A stretch of DNA of 5,031 nucleotides from contig JAUQXG010000473.1 of NCBI GenBank assembly GCA_030834765.1, forward strand, positions 1-5,031, read 5' to 3'. Position numbers and translations under genes: made by a program. Every line of letters begins with the position of its first letter. The first letter of the stretch is position 1. The notes below the pieces were generated by a model. It ran no database searches. It saw only the letters and a program-made list of their open reading frames with translations, and was not told the DNA's origin. Origin of the DNA: Lutispora sp. (GTDB lineage Bacteria > Bacillota > Clostridia > Lutisporales > Lutisporaceae). Below are positions 1-4,936 of the stretch, piece after piece.

Positions 1-1202
1 AAAAAGTGAAAGCAGGGGATAAGGTTTATTCAAACAGCAGAGATAAAGCCCTCATACTTTATGTAGTTGGAGAAGAGGATATCGAAAAGGGCGTAGCCAT
101 TCTAGGTGCTCATATAGATTCTCCGCGACTTGATTTAAAGCAAAATCCAATTTATGAAGACTCAGACCTGGCATTATTAAAGACTCACTATTATGGCGGA
201 ATAAAGAAATATCAATGGGTTTCAATGCCTCTCGCATTGCATGGAGTCATCATATTAGAGAATGGACAAAAAATAGAAGTCTCCATAGGAGAAGATGAGA
301 ATGATCCTGTAATTGGTATTTCTGACTTACTGCCTCATTTGGCGAAGGATCAGATGAAAAAAACTATGGATTTAGGAATTGAAGGCGAAGATTTAAATGT
401 GCTGGTAGGCAGCATTCCTGTTAAAGATAAGGATGCAAAAGAAAGAGTGAAGAAAAATATATTAAACCTCTTGAATGAAAAATATCATATTGTAGAAGAA
501 GACCTTATATCCGCAGAGCTAGAAATAGTTCCAGCAGGAAAAGCCAGAGATTATGGATTAGATAAGAGCATGATCATGGCATATGGCCATGATGATAGAG
601 TATGTGCTTATACTTCTTTCCGTGCAATTTCAAGCGTGACCCACAGCAAGAAAACATTGGTCTGCATTTTAGTGGATAAAGAAGAGATAGGAAGCGTTGG
701 CGCCAGCGGTATGCATTCTAAGTTCTTTGAAAATACCCTAGCTGAAATCATTTCTTTAAAAGAAGATTATAGTGATTTAAAGCTTCGAAGATGCCTATCA
801 AACTCCAAAATGCTTAGCAGTGATGTATCGGCTGCCCACGACCCAAACTATGCTAGTGTGTCAGATAAAATGAATGTGGCTTACTTTGGCAAAGGTATCG
901 CATTTAATAAATATACAGGTTCAAGAGGCAAAAGCGGCTGCAATGATGCAAATCCTGAATTCATCGCAGAAATAAGGAAGATTATGAACAAGAATGGCAT
1001 CACATGGCAAACAGCTGAGCTTGGCAAAATCGATCAAGGAGGCGGCGGAACCATAGCCTATATCATGGCTAATTATGATATGGAAGTAATTGACTGCGGT
1101 GTGGCAGTACAAAATATGCATGCGCCATGGGAAGTAGTAAGCAAAGCCGACTTATATGAAACTTATAGAGCCTATAACTGCTTTCTAAAAGAAATTTTAT
1201 AA
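1..1202 (+). CDS. apeA: M18 family aminopeptidase (5' end missing)
   Basis: Zinc-dependent cytosolic exopeptidase of peptidase family M18, which removes N-terminal (often acidic) residues from peptides. The reading frame is open to the left edge (bases 3-5 encode Lys, then GTG at 6). That GTG has no ribosome binding site, so it is an internal Val; roughly 65 N-terminal residues are missing compared with clostridial family members of about 465 residues. Counting the GTG codon as residue 1, visible active-site motifs are AHIDSPR (His36, Asp38), GHDDR (194-198), DKEEIGS (224-230, with the Glu226-Glu227 pair that supplies the general base and a metal ligand), SSDVSAAHDP (Asp273, His278) and MHAPWE (His372). 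All are intact and the gene ends normally at TAA 1200-1202. No terminator separates it from the next small gene. The family assignment is firm; substrate preference cannot be read from sequence. The symbol apeA follows the usual clostridial naming. Confidence 0.93.
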   Translation, partial: KVKAGDKVYSNSRDKALILYVVGEEDIEKGVAILGAHIDSPRLDLKQNPIYEDSDLALLKTHYYGGIKKYQWVSMPLALHGVIILENGQKIEVSIGEDENDPVIGISDLLPHLAKDQMKKTMDLGIEGEDLNVLVGSIPVKDKDAKERVKKNILNLLNEKYHIVEEDLISAELEIVPAGKARDYGLDKSMIMAYGHDDRVCAYTSFRAISSVTHSKKTLVCILVDKEEIGSVGASGMHSKFFENTLAEIISLKEDYSDLKLRRCLSNSKMLSSDVSAAHDPNYASVSDKMNVAYFGKGIAFNKYTGSRGKSGCNDANPEFIAEIRKIMNKNGITWQTAELGKIDQGGGGTIAYIMANYDMEVIDCGVAVQNMHAPWEVVSKADLYETYRAYNCFLKEIL

Positions 1203-1226
1203 CAAGCTCTAGGTTGCGGGGTATCC

Positions 1227-1242
1227 CAAATACTTGTATTTG
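1227..1242. promoter_or_regulatory. 16-nt palindrome, possible operator
   Basis: CAAATAC-TT-GTATTTG is a perfect 7-bp inverted repeat with a 2-base centre. It lies 25 bases after the aminopeptidase stop and 5 bases before a TATAAT sequence (1247-1252). It could be a regulator binding site for the 48-residue protein gene. The TATAAT has no convincing -35 hexamer at normal spacing, so the promoter itself is uncertain. Short palindromes are common by chance in AT-rich DNA. Confidence 0.25.
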
Positions 1243-1330
1243 TTTGTATAATTATGTCAAGTATGGTAAACTAATATTCATAATATAAATGAAAAAATTT
1301 CATAACAATTTATACAAATGAATTCGTTGA

Positions 1331-1340
1331 AAGGTAGTGA
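1331..1340 (+). promoter_or_regulatory. Ribosome binding site of the 48-residue protein
   Basis: AAGGTAGTGA matches the anti-Shine-Dalgarno complement AAGGAGGTGA at 8 of 10 positions and ends 5 bases before the ATG at 1346. This supports real translation of this very short gene. Confidence 0.6.
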
Positions 1341-1345
1341 CATAT

Positions 1346-1492
1346 ATGGGATTTTTACGCTGGCTAGGAGGAATCGTCGTATTCTTCTGGTTATTAGGAC
1401 TTCTCTTTAGAATTGGTGGAAGCATGATACATCTGCTGCTTGTTGTAGCTGCAATAGTATTCATTGTTGATAAGGTTTTCGGAAAAAGATAG
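1346..1492 (+). CDS. lmo0937-type mini membrane protein (DUF5670-like)
   Basis: A 48-residue protein, MGFLRWLGG to VFGKR, ending at TAG. It has two hydrophobic stretches, residues 8-21 (GGIVVFFWLLGLLF) and about 26-41 (SMIHLLLVVAAIVFIV), separated by a short RIGG turn and followed by a basic tail (DKVFGKR). The pattern of a WLLGL motif in helix 1, a Gly-containing turn, an IHLLLV motif in helix 2 and a short basic C-terminus is that of the lmo0937 family of tiny membrane proteins in Firmicutes, whose function is not known to me. It has a plausible ribosome binding site and sits alone between the aminopeptidase gene and a strong hairpin at 1509. With no terminator upstream it could be read from the aminopeptidase promoter, or from a promoter around 1247-1290 that I cannot define. 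A CATAATATA at 1279-1287 resembles a sporulation -10 element but lacks a matching -35. The basic tail after helix 2 suggests a cytoplasmic C-terminus. Confidence 0.8.
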   Translation: MGFLRWLGGIVVFFWLLGLLFRIGGSMIHLLLVVAAIVFIVDKVFGKR

Positions 1493-1508
1493 CTGTATAA
1501 AGTACTTA

Positions 1509-1570
1509 AAAATAGTAAAGGCAATACAAGGTTTTGTGTAAATCAAACCTTGTACTGCCTTTACTATTTT
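1509..1570. terminator. Long hairpin, probable bidirectional terminator
   Basis: Arms 1509-1534 and 1545-1570 pair over 26 bp with a single A-C mismatch, around a 10-base loop. The sequence after the right arm is CTCTTT. On the minus strand the right-hand T-run comes from the A-rich left flank, so it may stop transcription both ways. It lies 16 bases after the 48-residue protein's stop. The stem is longer than a usual intrinsic terminator, so a small repeat element or processed RNA is a less likely alternative. Confidence 0.7.
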
Positions 1571-1616
1571 CTCTTTCAAAACCTTCGTCTTTCAGATGAA
1601 TCCATAAAATAATCAG

Positions 1617-1645
1617 AACACATTCAATTCCAACAGCATATTGTA
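1617..1645 (+). promoter_or_regulatory. Sigma-K-like (mother-cell sporulation) promoter
   Basis: AACA at 1617-1620, a 16-base spacer, then CATATTGTA at 1637-1645. This fits the published B. subtilis sigma-K pattern (MACM, 16 bases, CATANNNTA) at every fixed position. The expected start point near 1652 leaves a leader of about 24 bases with the ribosome binding site at 1664-1671. No good vegetative promoter is seen between the hairpin and this gene. The pattern is short and the region AT-rich, so chance cannot be excluded, but position and gene content agree with it. Confidence 0.5.
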
Positions 1646-1663
1646 GAAATATATTGTGATTTT

Positions 1664-1671
1664 GAGGTGAT
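1664..1671 (+). promoter_or_regulatory. Ribosome binding site deciding the first LysM gene start
   Basis: GAGGTGAT followed by 4 bases and ATG at 1676. It overlaps the in-frame GTG (1667) and ATG (1670), which therefore cannot be the start. The downstream paralogue has the same arrangement and also begins Met-Pro. Confidence 0.85.
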
Positions 1672-1675
1672 GAAT

Positions 1676-2371
1676 ATGCCTATTCAAAATTCCAACGGTC
1701 CTTGCCCTGCCGGATCAGTCCCTTATGTGATTCGAAGCAAAGATACCTTAGGAGAGATTGCATTTTTTTATAATACTACTGTACAAGATATCACTGATGT
1801 CAACCCAGGCATCATTCCCAATGCTTTACAAGTTGGACAACAAATATGTGTTCCTCTGAGACCTCAAATGTACCCTGCTTGCCCTACAACAAATTACTAT
1901 GTTGTAGTAGACGGCGATACCTTTGAATCCATTGCCAGCAGCTTTAATATTAACACCCAGCTGCTCCTTTATTCAAATTATGGAATTGACCCAAATGACC
2001 TGTATAAAGACCAGGTATTATGTATACCAGTTGCACCTTCTCCTGTTAACCTGGATATAACCATAGGAGAACGAAAACTGGAAGTATACCGAAATAACAG
2101 TGTAATGAAAACATATAGGACTGGACCAGAGAATCCTATTATACCAATACCTCGCGGTACCTTTGAAGTAGTAAATAAACAGGTAGACTCTGGTGTAGAA
2201 CGGGGTGCAAGATGGTTAGGTCTTTCCCATTCAGGACTTGGTATACGAGGTACAAATAATCCCCAGTTTATTGAAAACGTTTCCCAAGGAAGTAATATCG
2301 TATTGTCCAATCAGGATGCAAGTGAACTCTTTAATCTTGTGCCTGTAGGGACAATGGTTAGAATACTGTAA
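1676..2371 (+). CDS. LysM-LysM-YkuD protein with degenerate active site
   Basis: A 231-residue protein with no signal peptide or membrane segment. LysM domain 1 spans about residues 16-60 (PYVIRSKDTL to QICVP) and LysM domain 2 about 74-118 (YYVVVDGDTF to LCIPV); such domains bind N-acetylglucosamine-containing glycans such as peptidoglycan. Cys residues bracket each one (Cys10/Cys58, Cys69/Cys116). Residues 123-231 form an L,D-transpeptidase (YkuD) fold, recognisable by NLDITIGERKLEVYR, PIPRGTF, RWLGLS, GIRGTNNP and VGTMVRIL. The catalytic set is lost: the HGT histidine is Arg191, the nucleophilic Cys position is Asn207 and the following Arg is Val209. The frame is open and the C-terminus conserved, so this is substitution, not a frameshift. 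It is probably a peptidoglycan-binding pseudoenzyme. It is first in an operon with its catalytically intact paralogue, 37 bases upstream of that gene's ATG, behind a sigma-K-like promoter. A spore cortex or coat location is inferred. Confidence 0.88.
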   Translation: MPIQNSNGPCPAGSVPYVIRSKDTLGEIAFFYNTTVQDITDVNPGIIPNALQVGQQICVPLRPQMYPACPTTNYYVVVDGDTFESIASSFNINTQLLLYSNYGIDPNDLYKDQVLCIPVAPSPVNLDITIGERKLEVYRNNSVMKTYRTGPENPIIPIPRGTFEVVNKQVDSGVERGARWLGLSHSGLGIRGTNNPQFIENVSQGSNIVLSNQDASELFNLVPVGTMVRIL

Positions 2372-2396
2372 TAGCATTTATTTAAAATCCCAATTT

Positions 2397-2403
2397 GAGG
2401 TGA
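2397..2403 (+). promoter_or_regulatory. Ribosome binding site deciding the second LysM gene start
   Basis: GAGGTGA lies 5 bases before ATG at 2409. The in-frame GTG at 2400 is inside this site and so is not the start. The 37-base gap after the first gene has no promoter or terminator, supporting co-transcription. Confidence 0.85.
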
Positions 2404-2408
2404 GTTTT

Positions 2409-3104
2409 ATGCCCAATGGAGATTCTGTTAGTCAATGTCCTATAGGCACTTCTCCCTATGCAATAAAACAGGGAGAGACCTTATCTATCCTTGCCGCCAG
2501 ATTTAATACTTCAGTGGATTCTATAATTATGGCAAATCCTGGCATTGTGCCTGAAAGACTAAGCGTAGGCCAGGTGATCTGTATCGCTCAGGAAAGAACA
2601 GAACAATCAGTATGTCCCATGCAAAATTCATATGTTATTCGAAAGGGAGATACACTGAGTTCAATTGCAAAAGCATTTAATATATCCTTACAAAGCTTAT
2701 TAAATGAAAACCCCAATATAGCTCCTGAAACTCTGTATATCAATCAGATCATATGTATCCCTCTTGCACCCAGTCCCTTAAGTATCACCATAAGCATTAA
2801 TGCCAAAATACTTTCTTTGTATAGAAGTGGAAGGCTTTTCAAAGCATATCCAGTGGCTGTTGGCAAACCCACAACCCCTACACCTAAGGGAAACTTTACT
2901 ATAATAAACAAACAGATTAATCCTGGAGGTCCTTTTGGATCAAGATGGATGGGTTTATCACAACCCCACTATGGCATACATGGCACCAATAATCCATCTT
3001 CCATCGGGACAGCTGCCTCAAATGGATGTATCAGAATGTTCAATAATGATGTAGAGGATCTTTTTAATTATGTGGGTGTAGGCACTATGGTTACAATATT
3101 CTAG
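2409..3104 (+). CDS. LysM-LysM-YkuD L,D-transpeptidase, likely active
   Basis: A 231-residue protein without a signal peptide. LysM domain 1 is at about 16-60 (PYAIKQGETL to VICIA) and LysM domain 2 at about 74-118 (SYVIRKGDTL to IICIP), bracketed by Cys10/Cys58 and Cys69/Cys116. The YkuD domain (123-231) carries the complete catalytic signature: HGTNNP with His191, then SNGCIRM with Ser204, Gly206, nucleophile Cys207 and Arg209. This family forms 3-3 cross-links in peptidoglycan, or attaches proteins to it, using the stem tetrapeptide. B. subtilis YkuD has the same LysM plus catalytic-domain plan with a single LysM, and a near-identical HGTNNPSSIG and CIRM core; it is a spore-associated protein. 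The lack of a secretion signal fits release or assembly from the mother-cell side of the spore, which is inference. It is the second gene of the operon, followed by a strong terminator. It aligns without gaps to the upstream protein, about 100 of 231 residues identical by hand count. Confidence 0.92.
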   Translation: MPNGDSVSQCPIGTSPYAIKQGETLSILAARFNTSVDSIIMANPGIVPERLSVGQVICIAQERTEQSVCPMQNSYVIRKGDTLSSIAKAFNISLQSLLNENPNIAPETLYINQIICIPLAPSPLSITISINAKILSLYRSGRLFKAYPVAVGKPTTPTPKGNFTIINKQINPGGPFGSRWMGLSQPHYGIHGTNNPSSIGTAASNGCIRMFNNDVEDLFNYVGVGTMVTIF

Positions 3105-3142
3105 TTAGGATTCTTTTGTAAATTGTTCTAAAAGATTCATAA

Positions 3143-3179
3143 AAGGGCTGCTATAAAACTTCATTTTATAGCAGCCCTT
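3143..3179. terminator. Bidirectional intrinsic terminator between convergent genes
   Basis: A perfect 16-bp stem (3143-3158 with 3164-3179; AAGGGCTGCTATAAAA on the left) and a 5-base loop. To the right it is followed by CATTTTTATA. In the minus direction the next bases read TTTTATGAATCTTTT. It serves the LysM/YkuD operon ending at 3104 and the minus-strand DUF4003 gene ending at 3214. Confidence 0.93.
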
Positions 3180-3213
3180 CATTTTTATACCTTCTTTATC
3201 TCTTCTTGCTCCG

Positions 3214-4209
3214 CTATGAGCTTGATGAGGAAGCTGCCGCTGCACTTGTGGCAGTCATCGTTGCTATAACAGCCTGCTGTTGGGCAATCATAATCGCATT
3301 TATGCTATTGGCTAAAGTTATTTTAATGACTCCTTTCTTGATTCCATCTACATAAGAATCGGCAACTAAGGTAGCCGCTAAAATAGTCTTCATAGATTTA
3401 TCAATGCTCCAAACTCCGTAGCCATCTTTTTCTGATAAATAATCAAAAACCTCTTTTATTTCACTAACTATTTTATCTGTATCGTTGGTTATGAGGGCTA
3501 GAGGCCCTAATGTGGCTAATCCGCTATATAGGAGCTTGCATTTAATAGCCTTTAGTTTTTTATACAGCTTTACTGCTTTGTCGCACTTCTCTTCCGTAGC
3601 TTCTTCCCCTATGGCTAAGATGTGAGATAAAGTTTGCAGGTCATTTCCCTTATAAAAACCTTCTTTACTTAAATAGCTGTAACACTCTTCAATTTTTCTG
3701 GATGTAGCTGCTATCTCCGAGTCAGTGACAGCTAAAACAGCTGCAAAGACATAATCATTAGAAGAAGTCAGCCAAGGATGATTTTCCTTCATCTTATCAT
3801 AGAATTCTTTTGTTCTTATGATTGTATGATCCCGTTCTTCTCTTGAAGTTGATTTTACTATTGTATAGGAGGCTAAAGGAAGCTCTATACTTCCTTTAAA
3901 CCTTTCTTGCTTCATTTTCTCATAAATCTGAGTCATGAGCTGAAAAAAATCCTTGTAATCTTCTTCAAAGCATAAAAGGCTCATCAACATGAATTCATTT
4001 GTTCCTCTAAAGTATGAATACCAGCTCGTCTCTTCTTTTATATACGCCTTTATCTCTTGAAGCTTTTCTACATTTACTTCTTTGTTATTCATGGCATGCA
4101 CCATGGCACCAAAATGCTTCAGCAAATTATTTTCCCATTTAAATGGACCTTTTAATTGATGATAGTTTTCTACCATCAAGTCGACTTTTTTCTTTAATTC
4201 TGTATTCAT
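3214..4209 (-). CDS. DUF4003 family protein
   Basis: A 331-residue, predominantly helical and probably cytosolic protein of the DUF4003 family, widespread in Firmicutes and without a known biochemical function that I can cite. The ATG at 4209 is chosen because GGAGG lies 6 bases upstream; an in-frame ATG 33 bases earlier (MLPMDDEW) has no such site and would overlap it. Family-like segments are FRGTNEFMLMSLLC (67-80), HPWLTSSNDYVFAAVLA (144-160) and LQTLSHILAIG (191-201), followed by a repeated-helix region (SGLATLGPLALI, 229-240; KSMKTILAATLVAD, 271-284). The C-terminus is a low-complexity Ala/Ser tail (SAAAASSSSS, 322-331), which I recall as common in this family. No signal peptide, no clear transmembrane helix and no recognisable catalytic motif. 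It is transcribed alone from a sigma-A-type promoter, divergent from the acetyltransferase gene and convergent with the LysM operon. Confidence 0.85.
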   Translation of the reverse strand: MNTELKKKVDLMVENYHQLKGPFKWENNLLKHFGAMVHAMNNKEVNVEKLQEIKAYIKEETSWYSYFRGTNEFMLMSLLCFEEDYKDFFQLMTQIYEKMKQERFKGSIELPLASYTIVKSTSREERDHTIIRTKEFYDKMKENHPWLTSSNDYVFAAVLAVTDSEIAATSRKIEECYSYLSKEGFYKGNDLQTLSHILAIGEEATEEKCDKAVKLYKKLKAIKCKLLYSGLATLGPLALITNDTDKIVSEIKEVFDYLSEKDGYGVWSIDKSMKTILAATLVADSYVDGIKKGVIKITLANSINAIMIAQQQAVIATMTATSAAAASSSSS

Positions 4210-4215
4210 AGGAAA

Positions 4216-4220
4216 CCTCC
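4216..4220 (-). promoter_or_regulatory. Ribosome binding site of the DUF4003 gene
   Basis: GGAGG on the minus strand, 6 bases before the ATG whose first base is 4209. It decides against the longer in-frame start at 4242. Confidence 0.85.
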
Positions 4221-4270
4221 ATTCATCATCCATTGGTAACATACTCTTATGAAAAACTATCTTTAATTGT

Positions 4271-4298
4271 ATTATAGTATATTGTTATAGAATTTCAA
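4271..4298 (-). promoter_or_regulatory. Sigma-A-type promoter of the DUF4003 gene
   Basis: On the minus strand, -35 TTGAAA (4298-4293, 5 of 6 to consensus), a 16-base spacer and a perfect -10 TATAAT (4276-4271). The expected start point is near 4264, giving a leader of about 55 bases. Confidence 0.75.
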
Positions 4299-4312
4299 AT
4301 TATTCTAATAAA

Positions 4313-4328
4313 AGGTAAGATCTAACCT
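4313..4328. promoter_or_regulatory. Near-palindrome midway between divergent promoters, possible operator
   Basis: AGGTAAGATCTAACCT is symmetric except for one mismatched pair (4317 with 4324). It is centred at 4320.5, almost midway between the two outward-facing -35 elements (4298 and 4339). That places it about 55 bases upstream of both expected start points, a position suited to a shared activator or repressor. No specific regulator can be named. Confidence 0.35.
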
Positions 4329-4338
4329 CCTTCCTGTA

Positions 4339-4367
4339 TTGAAAACTTTTGCAGTCCATAGTATATT
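4339..4367 (+). promoter_or_regulatory. Sigma-A-type promoter of the acetyltransferase gene
   Basis: -35 TTGAAA (4339-4344), a 17-base spacer and -10 TATATT (4362-4367), each 5 of 6 to consensus. The expected start point is near 4373. This excludes the in-frame TTG at 4349 as a start codon and makes the ATG at 4373 very unlikely. Confidence 0.7.
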
Positions 4368-4389
4368 TATATATGTCGAATAATATCAA

Positions 4390-4395
4390 AAGGAG
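4390..4395 (+). promoter_or_regulatory. Ribosome binding site of the acetyltransferase gene
   Basis: AAGGAG, 7 bases before ATG at 4403; the upstream in-frame ATG at 4373 and TTG at 4349 have no ribosome binding site. Confidence 0.85.
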
Positions 4396-4402
4396 TATCT
4401 TC

Positions 4403-4903
4403 ATGGCTAGTTCTTTATATAAATATTCTGATACCCTCAGAAATCTTCAAGGAATCAAGGATACAATCATACATAAATATACCCATAAAGGTGAAACTCT
4501 TTTCCTAATACATCATTACTCTCTTAGTCAGTTTAATCCTGGAAACATTAACGAAGGCAAGGTATACATGCTTTTTCGAAGTGAAAGCGACATGGATGAT
4601 ACTGTTTTAGAATACAGTGTAGTACGAAAAGGAAATAATCAGAGCTATATAGATCTTTCAAAGCTGCAACTGCCACAAAGATATTTTGGTATGGGCATCG
4701 GCAGCATACTTTTGAGATATTTGGAAGCAAAAATAGCAGGACAATTTTTGAAAGATATAAAGCATGTAAAAGGGGTCACTGTCATCGGGGACTTTTCATT
4801 GCGGCGATTTTATCAAAAGCATGGATACATATTTAATAATTTCAGTATAGCGAAAGAGTTAACCCCACCTAGCAATCAGGTGGAGTTAACAAGAGGCAGG
4901 TGA
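4403..4903 (+). CDS. GNAT-like N-acetyltransferase
   Basis: A 166-residue soluble protein whose C-terminal half fits the GNAT fold. Residues 93-100 (RYFGMGIG) match the acetyl-CoA pyrophosphate-binding motif R/Q-x-x-G-x-G/A and run into a helix (SILLRYLEAKIA). Residues 125-142 (VTVIGDFSLRRFYQKHGY) match the typical strand followed by the FYxkxGF/Y motif near the end of GNAT domains. The N-terminal half (1-90) is not recognisable by eye, so the acceptor substrate is unknown. Length is normal for the family. The last ~15 residues (ELTPPSNQVELTRGR) are encoded by bases that also form two hairpins, so this tail may be dictated by RNA structure rather than protein function. It is a single-gene unit with its own promoter, divergent from the DUF4003 gene. 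The GNAT call is fairly sure from motifs; a degenerate GNAT with another role is possible. Confidence 0.75.
   Translation: MASSLYKYSDTLRNLQGIKDTIIHKYTHKGETLFLIHHYSLSQFNPGNINEGKVYMLFRSESDMDDTVLEYSVVRKGNNQSYIDLSKLQLPQRYFGMGIGSILLRYLEAKIAGQFLKDIKHVKGVTVIGDFSLRRFYQKHGYIFNNFSIAKELTPPSNQVELTRGR
4858..4890 (+). other. Hairpin within the 3' end of the acetyltransferase gene
   Basis: GTTAACCCCACCT (4858-4870) pairs with AGGTGGAGTTAAC (4878-4890), 13 bp with one C-A mismatch and a 7-base loop. It lies wholly within coding sequence, immediately before the terminator hairpin. No T-run follows it, so it is not itself a terminator. It may help shape transcript end formation or stability. Confidence 0.5.
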
Positions 4904-4918
4904 TGATTCACCTGCCTC
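4893..4918 (+). terminator. Intrinsic terminator containing the acetyltransferase stop codon
   Basis: A perfect 11-bp stem, GAGGCAGGTGA (4893-4903) with TCACCTGCCTC (4908-4918), a 4-base loop TGAT, then CTTTCACATTTT. The TGA stop at 4901-4903 is the last part of the left arm. The T-run is interrupted, so efficiency may be moderate. Confidence 0.75.
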
Positions 4919-4936
4919 CTTTCACATTTTATCCTA

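Noticed and set aside
6..8. GTG as the start of the aminopeptidase gene
   Set aside because: No ribosome binding site precedes it, the frame is open to the window edge, and the family normally has about 65 more N-terminal residues before the KxGDKVY segment.
1219..1224. GGGTAT, resembling a sigma-B -10 element
   Set aside because: No GTTT-type -35 at 12-15 bases upstream, and sigma-B is not expected in Clostridia.
1279..1287. CATAATATA, matching the sporulation -10 pattern CATANNNTA before the 48-residue gene
   Set aside because: No AC-type -35 at 15-17 bases upstream and only a poor sigma-E-like -35, so the match is probably chance in AT-rich DNA.
1300..1579. Minus-strand open frames of 74 and 61 codons
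   Set aside because: They run antisense through the 48-residue gene and the long hairpin, have no ribosome binding sites, and give low-complexity Thr/Asn/Ile-rich sequences without family features.
1978..2310. 110-codon minus-strand open frame inside the first LysM/YkuD gene
   Set aside because: It is a shadow of the conserved plus-strand domain, with no start signals and no recognisable product.
2193..2320. Frameshift as the cause of the missing catalytic residues in the first YkuD domain
   Set aside because: The alignment with the active paralogue is gap-free on both sides of residues 201-210 and the C-terminus remains conserved in the same frame, so the differences are substitutions.
1676..3104. 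Tandem LysM repeats as a mobile or phage lysis module
   Set aside because: No holin, integrase or phage structural genes nearby, no signal peptides, and the domain plan matches spore-associated YkuD proteins instead.
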